The notes beneath the pieces were generated by a model. That model made no database searches. It was not told where the DNA came from and saw only the letters and a program-made list of their open reading frames with translations. A stretch of DNA of 64,000 nucleotides from Macrophomina tecta (taxonomy: Eukaryota > Ascomycota > Dothideomycetes > Botryosphaeriales > Botryosphaeriaceae), in contig JAKSGN010000033.1 of assembly GCA_024180945.1 (NCBI GenBank), forward strand, positions 2,046,001 through 2,110,000, given 5' to 3'. Positions 26,797 through 39,003 of the stretch are shown piece after piece (position 1 is the stretch's first letter; the number at the start of each line of letters is the position of its first letter). The position numbers and the translations under genes were made by a program.

Positions 26797-27827
26797 CGGT
26801 TAAGGCAGCTGCGGAAACACCGAGCGTTAGCCAAGGCGCGGTGGAAGCGAGCTAGAATGGATTTAAGTTGACTCAGAGAACCATAATTAGGGCCAACAAT
26901 AAGCGCTCCCAAGACCGTGCGGATACGGAGGGCGCTGGCCGGGGCTGGGGCTGGGGCCAAGGCTTGGGCCACGATATTCCTCGCGCGGGAGGCAGCGGGC
27001 GGGCTGAAACGGGAATAGAGTTGCAAGATTGCACTTACTTTGCGAGTTATCGCGCCGGCGAGCACATGGAGCCGGGGCAAGTCTTGTGTTGCGAGCCAAG
27101 GGCGCGGCCAAGAGGAGGAGCGAAAGGCGGTGTTTGGGGGGGGGGGCGGCGCGGATAAAAGAGAGCTGATCTTGGCTGGAGGAATGTGTCTTTTCTTGGG
27201 CGCGTGGGAATCGTGGGAATGGATCGGCCTTGGCTTGCTTGAAGTGGCGCATTGATGATAGCGAGCGTGTGGATCAGCTATACTTTAGCTTCGCGGCGTT
27301 TCCCTCGCGTCGCGCCCGCCGGTGCTGCGTGCGGCTGGCAGGCCGGCTGGGCGCTGGGCTTGGGGCGAGGGGCGCGTCCGGGCGGCCTCGCCGCTGCTCC
27401 TGCCGGGCGCGGCTGCTGACGGCGGCGGGCAGGCGCGCAGGCGGGCAGGTGCAGCGCTGCAGCGCTGCAGCGAGGGCCGCGCTGGAGAGGCGAGCCTGCG
27501 CTGGGGCGGCGGCCAGTGGTGCGCGCTCAGATTAAGCACCAAAAGGTTAAAATCCACCTTAAATTTGGGGGGGGGATACCGCAAGCGGCGGCGCGCTACG
27601 AAATGCCGAGCTTGCTGCAGCGCGGCGCTCCCGTATCCAAGCAATCCCAAGCCTGCTAGGGCGGAACGCGGCCGCGGCGCCAAGCGCACTGGCTGCCGGC
27701 CCTGATGCGCAACAATCTGCTCAGCGCCAGTCCGCGTAACGAAGGCCAATGTCCGTCCGGGCCCCCCAGCAGCGCTCCTCCAGCGTGCGCGGCCACTCCA
27801 TGCGTGGCTAGCCTCCCGCGCTCGGCT

Positions 27828-27828
<1 letters not shown>

Positions 27829-27865
<37 letters not shown>
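27829..27865. repeat. CA dinucleotide microsatellite
   Basis: About 18 uninterrupted CA units. The tract is in the GC-rich half of the WOPR upstream region. Confidence 0.95.
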
Positions 27866-27869
<4 letters not shown>

Positions 27870-30800
27870 CCACTCCTGCACCAACGTCAGCAGGTTAAGC
27901 TTACGTCGAGCAGCAGCGCAGGGTGCGAGCACCGACACGATCTTCGAGATCCGCCGGTCTTGGCGGCGCAGCACAGCGTCCTCGGTCGCACGCCCGCCCA
28001 GCTGAGACGCTGGGCCTGGCGCCCTGGGGCCGGCGGGCAGCTCGTCGTCCATCTCGCTTGCTGGCGGCGGGCCAAGCAGCGCGGCTCCTGAGTCGCATCC
28101 TCTGCGGGTCCAGCGGCCTCCTGCGCCAAGGGCCACGTAATCGCAACGGAGGCTGCCAGCATCTGGAGTGCCGGGCTCCACCCACACGCTGGGCTCGGCA
28201 AGCCATCGCTCGCCCTTGCCTGGCGCGCCCCAGCCCCGGGCCCCCATCGCCAAAAGGGGCCAGCAGCGACGTTGTGCGAGGCTTGTGCGGCGTGTCATAC
28301 GATCCCTCGTCAGCCCGGTGGCGCAAGATAAGGCTTCTGCGCGGTTAGGCTTTTGGTTAAGCATAACTGCAGCGGAGTTGCGGCACCCGTGAGCCTGCCC
28401 AGCCGCGCCCCAGCTGGCACCGCGCCGCCCAGCTGCCTGCGACCCCCGCGCCGGCACCACGCCCTCGCCGGCCGCCCCAGCGCCCGCGTGCCGCTTTTTC
28501 TCTGCTGCGTGCGCAGGAACTTGCCGCGCTCTCTCTCTCGCTCGGGGTGCTCGCGTTCTAGAGCAGCGCCGGCGTCGCGCCGCCGTGAATTAAGGTCAAA
28601 TAGCCAAGGCTTGATTGTCGGCTTGGCGGCGCTGGGCCTTCCCGTTGCGGCCTCGCGTGATTTGGCCCATCGCACCGAGCGCCGAGCCAGTCGTATTGCT
28701 CTTATTGGGAGGATCTGCCTCCTCGCATCAGCTCCAAGCCGCGGTGCCGGAGCACTGTGCCCTGTTGGCGGAGGGCCTCGCAAGCTCTTTCGCAACGCTT
28801 GTCTCAACCTGCCGCCACTCCTCCTGGCCCCGATGCCTGCTGACAAGCCTCAGGCCGAGCCCCTCGCCTGCAACTCCGAGGCCTGCTCCTCCGCGTCCCA
28901 TTGTGTCTCTCCACGCCCGTCCCTTCAGTGCACGCCAGCCCCGTTCTCGTCTTGTGCGATGCTGCCTGGTGCGCGCCCGTTACCTCCGCCAGCCGCCCCG
29001 TCGCCCTGCCGGACATGTCGCCCTCCCCTTTGACTTTTGGCATGGAACTCTCCGCTCCCACTTCTGACTAGCACAGCCGTGGGCCGGCCAAGACAGCGCC
29101 ACGGCCTTGTCCATATAACCATAACCTTGATTTGGGAGCTTCCGCCTCCGTCCGTAGCACATGGCCGGACAGGAAACGCTCTAGCGCCATTACTCGCAGC
29201 CACAAGCTTCAAGCTTCTTTATTGGCAGCCAAGCCGACTGCCCCGACTCGATCGAGTAGTCTCCCGGATGAGCTGGAAAGCCAAAATGCGGTGCGTGGAA
29301 AGATACGCATGCAGCACCCTTCGGAAGCATCAATCAATTGCAGACGATCGGGATGACCCGCCGCCGCCATTCTGCCTCCCCCCGGTGATCGCTATCATCT
29401 CGCACAAGCGCAAACCTTCCTTGGCGCATCGCCCAGCGCGTCGTCATTACGCTCGCTCCCTTCCCCTCCTCTCCAGTTTTTCGAAACACCGTGTTTCATT
29501 CAATTCGGGCCGCTAGCTCGTTCGTATCTTCAACCACGGGCTCGGACACCATGCTTCCCTTGGCGTCGAGATGCCTGAATTGCACTTCCCTTCCACATTT
29601 CTCTCGGCGCCCTGTGCTTTTCGATGAATGATGGGGCCCCAGCCCTTGGCAAACGCTTGAGCTCTGAATCATTGTCCATGGATTCAACCCTTATCCCTTC
29701 TCCTTGTCCGTCTTCTGCCCCGACGGAAATACACGGCAAGCGCGACCAATGACGTGCTTCCTTGTCTGCTGCGCCACTACCTCTCCAAGCATTGCACAAG
29801 AGCGCTGTTTCATCATTGATGATGTGGCCTTCCCTCGAAGAGCCAACCCTAAACATCTCGATCCGCAAGAACCACTCTGCCGCGCAGCTACTTTTGACTT
29901 CCGTGGCAAAGCGATCGCGCATAGCAAGAACAAGAGCTAAATGACGGCTGCGCAAGCTTTTTGCCTAAGACACGGATGACATGCTCTAATCTCTGCCGGG
30001 AAATAGCTAAAAATCTACATCATGCTCGGCTCTTTTGCTGGGCGGGCCTATCCACGCACACAGATATCTTTTAACTCTGGCAAAACATTTCGGTCCAGAG
30101 TGTCAGAGGCTAAAGAGAACCGTACGTCTCCAGCTCTTGGCAGATTGTCTGGTAGGGAAGCATCAGCCAGAAACCCCCCATGGATCGATCGCGAATACGA
30201 ATCTCATTCCAGGAACTGCGGATTCCGATTTCTCCTCAAGGACACGTCGCAGGAAATCTGGCTACGGGCTGTTGTAGTTTGTAGTTTGCCCGAACCTAGC
30301 TCTCTTGGCGATTAAGTTTAGTGGCTGCCATTTCATGCACCTTTTTTTTTTTCTGATCCCAAATTGGGACCTCGTTTTTAGCATCGTGCCCGTACCACAC
30401 CTTGGCTTCCGCCCATCACTGTATTATGCTCCAGATTTACCTCGTAGCTCGTCTGCCAGATGACGCTGCGCAGTCTTTGAAAAGCTCATGGTTCGCAGCG
30501 CCGGGTCGCCAGAGCCGGCATTCGAGATAGGCGGACGATTCGGCGGAATGAGTCAAGGATCTATAGAGAATCGTAGCCTTGGACCGCTATTCGATCAACA
30601 CGCGGCATGCCGCATCGGTAATTTGCAGAGAGTAGAGCCACTTTCCTGGAGACTTCTCGAAAGGACGTGCCATCTTGGTGCCCTCGCGTCTCGTGATAGC
30701 TGACTATGTTCAACACCAGATCTTGCACCGTGTCTCTTCAGTGCGCTGTACATGACTACATGCTACGGCCGCATTGTCGGTTTGCCAAGCGGGATTTGCC

Positions 30801-31553
30801 CGTGATGCTCTTGTCGTCTTGTAACTTTTTTTTTTTTTTTTTCCCGCTCGACCAAGTGGCTCTTCTGCTGCTCACGGCCTCTATCTCTTCAACTATCTCT
30901 CCGTGCCATGTATTCGCTTTCACCCGGTGCCAACGCAAGCTGGGCCTGGAGGCGGACCATCCAGGAAATCCCATGCCCTTGACCCAGCCAACTTGCGGGT
31001 TACATATTCCGATTGAGCGGATCGGCACAGTGGGTCCAACACTGTCCTCCTCTCCCATCAAGTGCCTCCCCACCACCCTCAATCATGCAATCATCGCCCG
31101 CCCTCCCTCCCCCCAATGCCTGTAAAATGACAGATCCATACTTAACGAAGCATTCATAGGAAGCCTTGCCATACGCTCCTTTAGAGCGGCGTACCTCCAT
31201 GCAGGGCGCATACAAGGCCAAGCCAGGCCTGGCAGGACCGGTGCTTCGAGAGCGCCCGTCAGTTCTAGAGTAGGGACAAGGCGGTCCTTGTCTTTTCTCA
31301 TTGCCACTGTCCCGAGCTGCAGTGCATGATGGGAGGCTGCTGGCAAAACGTACCGGCTTCCAGGAGTCCCGTGGTGACCCGAGAGGCGTCGAGGGACGAA
31401 TACGAGCTGTGGTGAAACGTGGTGTGCGGAAGCAACTCCACCCACCTCTCCAGGTAGCGTGTCTACTGCGGTGAGGTGTGAGGTTAAGAAGGTATGCAAT
31501 GGGGACACGTTTTGTATTATGACTTCGGGGCGAGTCGAAGGCATCCCGGTGGG

Positions 31554-31613
31554 AAGAGAGAGAGAGAGAGTGTGTGTGTGTATGTGTGCGTGTGGGTGGG
31601 TGTGTGTGCATGT
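31554..31613. repeat. Compound GA/GT microsatellite
   Basis: A GAGAGA tract passes directly into TGTGTG with GTGGG interruptions. It lies within the WOPR to TAF12 intergenic region. Confidence 0.9.
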
Positions 31614-33059
31614 GAACCAACGCCACGTAAAATCTATCGTACCGAGGAATGTGTATGCGTCTCTCCAGGAATGCGAGCTTTGGATGCTAAAGGACGGTTC
31701 TTTTGGGCTTTCCGATTTGGAAAGTTTCTGTAGTTGCACTATCGTTGTAAGGTACGTATCATACGCACGGACACTCTGTTTTTTTTTTTTTTTTTTTTTT
31801 TGCGTGTCAGAGCGTATAAGAATTGACGGAGTAGCGAGCCGTCTCCGGACTCCAACGGAGACGGGATCCCAATTTATCAGCTTTTTTCCAAGCGCAACTT
31901 TCCTAGAGACAAAACGTGGCGTGTGGCTGCCAGGCACGTTCGTCGGCCAACAGTGAGACCGGGAGTCTCGGAAATGGCGGACTGGGTCTTTATTTCCCAT
32001 TGACAATCTTCTCTGGTTAGCGGAGTTCGGAGTTCCCTTGGCCGTTCGTGTTCGGAGTCATTGGCGCGGGATAAAGCATTTGTGGTCAAGAGCTCCGGTG
32101 TGTGTGGGAATAGAGTTGCCTGAACTTCAACGTTCGATTGCGGGGAGTCAAAGTTCGGGCGAGCGGCCTGGGTGGTCGAGTCTATTGAAAGCTGCTGTAG
32201 TGGAAATTGCGCGGATGGTGAGACTTAGACTTTGAATAGAGTGATGAAGATACGGTGCTTCGAAATGCCGTCGTTCTTGCAAGTGAATCTAGACTGCGAC
32301 ATGGAATGAGTCACACATTGCAGACCATCTGAGGCTTGAAGGAGATTTAACATGCGCTTCACGGATTGCTTTGGAATTGAACGTGTTGCTGCAAACGCAA
32401 GCTGACGGTGCGAGCCCAGTTGAAGATCCGGGATGAAAAAGAGTGCGCGCCACCGAGGCAAATGGTGAGGAACAACGGAGGCTTGGGATACCAAGGCCTA
32501 GAGAAGCATGGGTGTGATTGAATATCTAGGTAATCGGGAGGTTGAGAGCAAAGAGATGTCAAGACAGTCTTTGGGAGCTGCGACACTTCTCATAAGACGA
32601 CCAGTACAGAGCAATATCGCAGAGACGCGTCCCCCAATGGCGTGCCGTGCGAAAGCAGAGCCGCGTTCGTCGTCTCGCAGAGCATGCAATCCGGTCCTGT
32701 TCTCATACGTGGTTTCCATCGCATGTGACGATGTATGGTCGCGGTGTTGCGGATGTTGAGGCTGAGTGGGGACGCTGGCAAGGTGCGGGTCTGTGACCAG
32801 GGATCGATCCTCCGCAGCAGCCTACCCGAAAGTTTCCCTCAACCTCCGCCCATCGGCCCTCAGTACGCCATCTCCAACACCTCGCTGCTCCGCCTGGCTC
32901 GCCCCGGGAGCCCTCTAAGACGTCGATCTGTGGCCGAGCGACTGCTCTCGCCCCCCATCTTTAGCCCGACCAGCCGCCGCCGACGCCCGACACGCGCACG
33001 CGAATATCTCGCGATAGCTTCCATCTCAGCTACCCCGATAACTACTAGGACCCGCAGCA

Positions 33060-35033
33060 ATGAGTGGCACCGCGCAAGGCCAGGGCGCAAATGCCCGCCC
33101 GCTCCCTCCAGGCATCCGCGTCAACCAGATCCAGACGCTGCCGCACCTGACCGACGCGCAGAAAGCCACATACACTCGCGGTGTCGCAAGCCTCTACGAG
33201 GCCTTCCAGAAACATGACAAAGATAGCCCGGAGTACAAGACGGCTGCTGCCAAGCTGCTCGAGTTTACGAAGAAGATGGGGAAGGAGATGAACGAGTGGA
33301 AGGCCAACCAGGCTGCCGCTGCGGCCGGCCAGCAGTCACAGCCGCAGCAACAGCCCGCGCCGGAGAGACCGCAGAGCCAAGGCCAGCAGGCGCAACAATC
33401 ACAGCAGCCCAGCCAGCAGAACCAGGCCCCCGCGCATCAGCCTGGCGGCCCGCGACAGCCCGCCCTTCCCCCGCAGATCCTGCAGCACGTACAGACCTTC
33501 CCGTATGCGCTCCCGCCCAACATTGTCGCAGGAACACCGGAGGCGGAGAATAAGCTGAAAGAGATGAAGAATACATATGCGTCCATGCTGCACAAGCAGG
33601 AACAGCTTGCCAGCAATCTTCGAAGACTGCAGTCCATGGTCCAGGAACGCCAGGCTCAGGGACAGGAGATCCCGCAGAACTGGGGCGGGCAAAAGCAGCA
33701 GATGGAGCAGCAATATACCGCAGTCAAGAACTCGGTGGCCGAATTCAGGAAGTCCCAGGAGAATTTCAAGCAGGCGGCGCAAAACCAGCAGAACCAGCAG
33801 CAACAGCAGCAGCAGCAACAGTCACAAGGACCGCAACAAACCCCGCAGCAACCACAGCAACCGAAGCCAACTCCCCAGCCGCAGCAACAAGCTCCGTCGC
33901 AGCAAGCGCCGCAACAGGCGCATCAGCAACCCAACGGTCAGCAGGTGAAGAACGACGCCGGCAACCCTGCAGCACCTCCTACCCCCGCTCAGTCGCAGTC
34001 ACAGATGCAAATGGGCGGTCAGCAAGCGCACCCACCTCAGCAGCAGCAGCAGCAGCAGCAACCGCAAGGTGCGCAAGCCGGCAACAATCAGCAGATGGCA
34101 AACAATGCGGCGGTGCAGGCGGCGCGTCAGCAGCAGATGAACGCAGGACAGCCGCCGATGAGCCCAGCAGCTTCCGGACCCCAGCAACAAGGCCAGCCCG
34201 CGTTCAGCGGACAGATGGGCCAACAGCAACCGATCAATCCGCAGCGCCCTCCTCTCAACCCCCAACAACCATCGCAGATGAACCAGATGCAGCATTCGCC
34301 GCACCCGCAAAGCGCTGGCGGACCCAACGGTCCCGTACCTCTGACGCACGGACAAGCCATGTCGAATGCCGCGCGCGCGTACTCGGACAGCCGTGGCACG
34401 CCGCAGATTCCAGCAGCGCAAGGCTACCAGCCGATGGGCAATCGCGAGCAGATTTCCAACCCTAAGATGCCTATTCCGAAAACGCTCAACGCTCCACCAC
34501 CTCACCCCGTCAACATGGGCCCGGCAAGGCCGACTCTTGGAGGACCGAGCAACGGTGCACCTGGCATGATGGGCCAGCCCGTCATCGCAGGACACCCGCA
34601 GTACCACTTGGAGGGCGACGAGAATAGGGTGCTGAGCAAGAAGAAGTTGGACGAGTTGGTCAGACAGGTGACGGGAGCTGGCGAACCCACAGGCGAAGCA
34701 CTCTCACCCGAGGTCGAGGAGGTCAGTCTACTGCTTCACTTTCGTCTGTGCTTGGATTGACGTGCTAACCATGACCAGGCGATGCTCCAACTGGCCGACG
34801 ACTTCTTGGACAACGTGGTCTCGTCTGCATGCAAGCTCGCCAAGCTTCGCGAATCATCGCAGCTGGAGATTCGCGACATCCAGAACATCCTGGAGCGCAA
34901 CTACAACATCCGCATTCCCGGATACGCATCGGACGAGGTCCGCACGGTGCGCAAGTTCCAGCCGGCGCCCGGCTGGACCCAGAAGATGAACGCCGTCCAA
35001 GCGGCCAAGGTCATGGGTGGGAAGACGGACTAG
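33060..35033 (+). CDS. taf12: TFIID/SAGA subunit TAF12
   Basis: TAF12 is a histone-fold subunit shared by the general factor TFIID and the SAGA coactivator; it pairs with TAF4 or Ada1. Two exons (33060-34721, 34779-35033) give 638 residues. The histone fold is at the C-terminus: [16 protein letters not shown], then across the intron [33 protein letters not shown] and [14 protein letters not shown]. The N-terminal half holds helical segments (about 25-80 and 160-235) and a long Gln-rich middle with (CAG/CAA) runs near 33798-33830 and 34038-34062, as in fungal TAF12. The single intron interrupts the fold, and its donor GTCAGT is slightly weak. Nuclear. Confidence 0.95.
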
Positions 35034-35583
35034 GCGGGCCGGCGTCAAGTTTGGCTTTCGTGCGCGGGGCCATGTGCTCCTGATAGGTCCGTTCGGGCGG
35101 TATTTGTACGATCAACAACAGCATTAATTGGCGTCCTCGGGCGAGAGCGGGCAGCAAAGCGGCGCGGGTCACGGGGGAAACAGGGAGTTCACATGGTGGG
35201 GGAGCGCGAATGGCCCCCAAGCAGGGAGGGCGTGGTGGAGTGCACAGGTGACTCGTGCATGGAAAACCGGCATCTCAGCCCCATCGGCGCAGCGAAAAAG
35301 GCGGCCAGGATCGACTACTGATGCCCGTTTGAGTCAGCAGGAGCGGGCCTGTCGCCTGCTCTCTACTCAGCCGCGCTCGGCGCCAGGCGGCCAGCTGCAG
35401 GAGCGAGGAGCATCTCATGCGGCTCTGGAGTCAGCCCTACAGCTAGCAATATATGCTTTCCTGATTCATTTGCACTCGGCGCTCTCCTTTTCCCTCCGTG
35501 TTGCTCGCTGCTGCAAGGTGGCCCGAAGAAAAAGGCATCGCAATTGCTACGGCTGCACCGAGTGCCGCTCGCCCGCATCCCGC
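35034..35583. other. Intergenic region taf12 to corA
   Basis: 550 bp containing the taf12 3' flank and the corA promoter. No TATA box or distinctive motif stands out, and no gene is seen. Confidence 0.5.
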
Positions 35584-37838
35584 ATGACGACGCCACAACC
35601 GCCAGAACCTCGGCGGACCTTCTCCGCGCCCTCCATCTCCGTCGAAGACACCAGCGCCGAGGAGCCGCTAGAGGACCTCCTCACCGGTATGTTCCCTGGA
35701 AAACTCGAGCAATTGGGCGCCAGCAGCTCTACTGAGTCCTGCCCCCAGACGACCCCGCGACGCCCGACCAAGCTATCCCCAAGCGCAACACCGCTCCCCC
35801 GCCCCAGTCGCACCAGAACCAACGTCGCTCCAACTTCCACCGCCGCGGGCGCAGCCCTCCGCCTGATTGGAACACACCATGGAACCCGGACGATTGGAAG
35901 GAAGGCAGGGTGCTGGTCATCGACTACCTAGGCCGAGGTGGGTCGCGAGCAGCCCTCCCCCCCAGCAGAGCTTCAGTCCACTCACGCAACGCACAGATGA
36001 ACTCGACGGCAAGCGGCACATCCAAGCCCGCGAGATCCATAGCGTCAAGGGGCTGCGCACGCTGCTCGAGGACCGCGAGCTGCGCGAGGCCTCGATCCTG
36101 CGCGTCATCCACGTGCAGAACGCGTCGTGGGCGAGCCACTACGTCCTGCGCAAGTTCAACATGGAGCACGACGACGACATGGTCGGCAGCGCCTTCGGGC
36201 GGTGGGCGCGCTTCGAGCGGCCCCAGAAGCGCGCCGGCAAGCCCGTCCTCAACGCCCGCACCTTCAAGGCGCAGCGCGACCCGTGGCGCGGCATCAGCCG
36301 TTGCGCCTTCGGCCTCGACTACCTGAAGCACTACGACGCCCGCAAGTACAACCGCGGCGAGAGCGACGAGAGCGTCAAGATGATGGAGCTGAACGCGTAC
36401 GATCCGTTCGAGACGCCCGTGTACGGCTACGACGTCTTTGTCCAGCGCCTGAGCGTGTACGTCCAGCACAAGGACGGCGACGGCGAGTCGCTGCGTGCCG
36501 ACGCCGACGATCAGGCCTTCGAGATGCAGATGCGCAATCCCTACAATAAGGATGAGTACAGCGAGTATCGCCGCTTGAAGAAGCAGTACGAGTCGGCGCG
36601 CCATCACTACAATCATGGCGCTGCCAACGGCAAGAATGGGCACGGCTATTTCCCGCAGCTGGAGGAGCTGGATAACGGGAACACGATTATTGTCTTCGAG
36701 AATGCCCAGAGCAGCAGCCCGGAGGATACGTTGATCCAGGCGAGGAACGAGATCGAGGCCAGGTGGCGCAGGCTGCCGTTTTATCTGAAGAAGGAACAGA
36801 AGGAAACGGATGAGCAGTTGGCAGTGGAATGCATGGATCTGGTCCTGAAGGATGTTTTCAAGGCCATTGCGATAGGATGGCATAGGTTTATGGACGCTTG
36901 CGAGACGCACGTCAGCATACTGGTGTGTTGCTTCTCCTCCGTCCCTGGGTACTGGTTGCTAACGGTCTGCTCAGGAAGACAAAATCTACGAGAACCCGGC
37001 CGATGAGTCGCGCGCTCCTGAACTCTGGGTAAACTCCTCGCTCTGGCTCAAAGTGGAGAAGCTGGCCTACCTGCACCTCGATCTTGCCAGAGACGTGCGC
37101 AACATGTTGAAAGAAGTAACCGGCGATGACGGGCCCGACGAATGGATCTCGCAGTCGGCAGAGCAGTTCGACAAGGTGGCCAACTCGGTCAACGAGGATC
37201 TCATCAAGCCGACCAGCAATCTCTCCGACATGATGTACAAGAGCGTCGAGATCCGCGATTCCCGCCTGGGCCTGCAGCTCGATACCAGCATGTGGCGGCT
37301 CTCGTGGATCACCTTCATCTTCCTACCATTGACTTTCATCTCAGGCTTCTTCGGAATGAACGTCGACATTTTTTCCAAGGACGAGAACAACCCGGAGCTC
37401 AAATGGTACTTCATCGTCACCGTCCCGCTCATGGTCCTCGTCGTCCTATTCTGGCTCTTCTTCAAGCGCGCGGGGCCCGGCCTCGACAACGAGCCCACCG
37501 ACTCGCAGCGCGGCGTCTACGAACACCTCTTCCACGAATTTAGCGACAATTACCCACGAGTGTGGGCCCGCGAGGGTCCCCGCACCCGCGTCGAGGTCGC
37601 CGAGCAAGGCGGCGTCTTCAAGCGCCTCAAGTGGCGCCTTGTCCGCCATTGGTTCGACCCGGACAAGACGATCCGAGCTCGCGGCTACAACCCCGTCGAC
37701 GACCTCGGCCCCTGGGCCCGCTTCAAGCGCCGTATGGCCCGCCGCTGGCTGCGCGAGCTCGAGTCCGAGGAGCGCGCCCTCGCCGTCCAGCTCGACGAGA
37801 GGGCTCTCGTGGGGAATCTGGACGGCAACAGCACCAGC

Positions 37839-37875
<37 letters not shown>

Positions 37876-38351
37876 CCAGTGCATACGATCTCGGCCCTCA
37901 CCTCGAAGCCGGCACCCTCCAGGGCAGCGAGGGACCCCTCGTTGACGTCAGCAGCGAAAGGAGGTCAAGAAGTCATCGTCACAGCCACAGTGGCTCCTCC
38001 ACTCCAAAGCTCCACGCCACCCAGGAGCTCGCCTACCTCGCTACCCAGGCTGCCGCCGAGGCCGAGCCCGCCGCCGTCCCCGGTATCAGGCGCATGCGGT
38101 CGGGCCCGGGCTCGCGCAGTAGCAGCCATGGCAGGAGCGGGAGCGGTAGTGAGGACGGCAGGCCCGGCAGCAGTGGCATGGGCCCGGCGATGGTCGAGGT
38201 CGAGATGAGCGACGTTGGGGGGAGTAGTGAGGGCGAGGGCGAGGGCGAGGGGGGCGGCAGGGCGAGGGGGAGAGGGGGCGGCAGGCCGTTGATCGCGGAT
38301 CGGTTGCATGTGCCCTTTAAGTCGCCGTCGGCGGGCGGGTCGTCGGTGTGA
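35584..38351 (+). CDS. CorA-like Mg2+ transporter with long cytosolic tails
   Basis: CorA proteins form pentameric magnesium channels in a membrane. Four exons (35584-35686, 35749-35937, 35997-36922, 36975-38351) give 864 residues. The two transmembrane helices are near residues 500-560: WRLSWITFIFLPLTFISGFF, then the signature GMN (FFGMNVDIF), an acidic loop (SKDENNPE), and WYFIVTVPLMVLVVLFWLFF. The large N-terminal part (about 500 residues) is helical and charged, as in the cytosolic domain. A tail of about 300 residues follows the second helix and contains an Asn run coded by AAC repeats (37839-37874) and Gly/Ser/Arg-rich stretches. Fungal proteins of this shape are usually annotated as CorA family without proven substrate. 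Confidence 0.93.
37839..37874 (+). repeat. AAC trinucleotide repeat coding poly-Asn
   Basis: About 11 to 12 AAC codons in the C-terminal tail of the CorA-like protein, flanked by AGC codons. A length change here would alter only the tail, not the channel. Confidence 0.9.
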
Positions 38352-39003
38352 GGGAGCGGGAAGGGAATGTAGCCCTCGGGCGCGGAGAGAAGAGAGGGGA
38401 CGGAGGAAAAAAAAGAAAAGAAGAAGAGGTCTGACATGCGTGAATGAGTAAAAACTAGACGTCGTATGAACTTGAAGAGCATCATTGTGTTTTTGGACTC
38501 AGTGTTGGAAGGATGTATTTTTTTTTTTTCTTGAAAAATAGGCTCTGGTGTTGCGGCGTGCGTCCGGGGGAGTGAGAAAAGAGTTATGTGGTGCTGGCGG
38601 TGGCCTGGGCTGACCTTGACGCAGGATGCGGGCGTGCTGTCGGCGAGGCCCCATTCCTGGGCGGTGGAAGAAGGGGGGGGGGGGGGGACCGGAGTGGGCG
38701 TAGTGGCCCTTGGAAAGAGTCAAGGTGGTACCGTGCTGGGTGTCCAAGTGGAAGTGTCGTGCAGCGGAAATGATGAGTTGGCACAGCATTTCAGCCCACC
38801 CCCATATGTAGGAGGCTCACATCAACAAGCAAAGGGACGACACAGAGCATGTAAACGATTGACATGGTGTTCATTGAATAGCTATCATGGGCTGATGCAG
38901 TGTACTTCAATAAACCTTCCGTGTGCTGTGCATCACTTCCGTTAAGTCTTGACCGCGGTTTGGCCTGCGTTGTTATTATGCTTCCCCCCGCTGGAGGGAG
39001 ATT
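38352..39003. other. Intergenic region between convergent genes
   Basis: This 652 bp stretch is the 3' flank of corA (+) and of the acidic hypothetical gene (-). It has a poly-T at 38518-38529 and a poly-G at 38675-38688, and no gene. Confidence 0.5.

Larger units (their letters stand above)
26702..33059. promoter_or_regulatory. 6.3 kb gene-free region upstream of the WOPR gene and TAF12
   Basis: No gene with domain or splice support lies between the divergent WOPR (-) and TAF12 (+) starts. The left half is very GC-rich, and the long open frames there (for example 27285-28460) have the Ala/Arg/Gly/Pro composition of chance frames. Notable items are ATAAAGTTT at 26788-26796, a CA tract, a GA/GT tract and poly-T runs at 30342, 30829 and 31780. 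WOR1-type genes are known for unusually long upstream regions, so this is probably mostly WOPR promoter and leader. Confidence 0.5.

Noticed and set aside
27285..28460. 391-residue minus-strand open frame in the WOPR upstream region
   Set aside because: Its Ala/Arg/Gly/Pro composition is that of GC-rich chance frames, long frames exist on the other strand too, and no domain or splice support is visible.
35924..36910. 328-residue minus-strand open frame
   Set aside because: It mirrors exon 3 of the CorA-like gene; no independent features.
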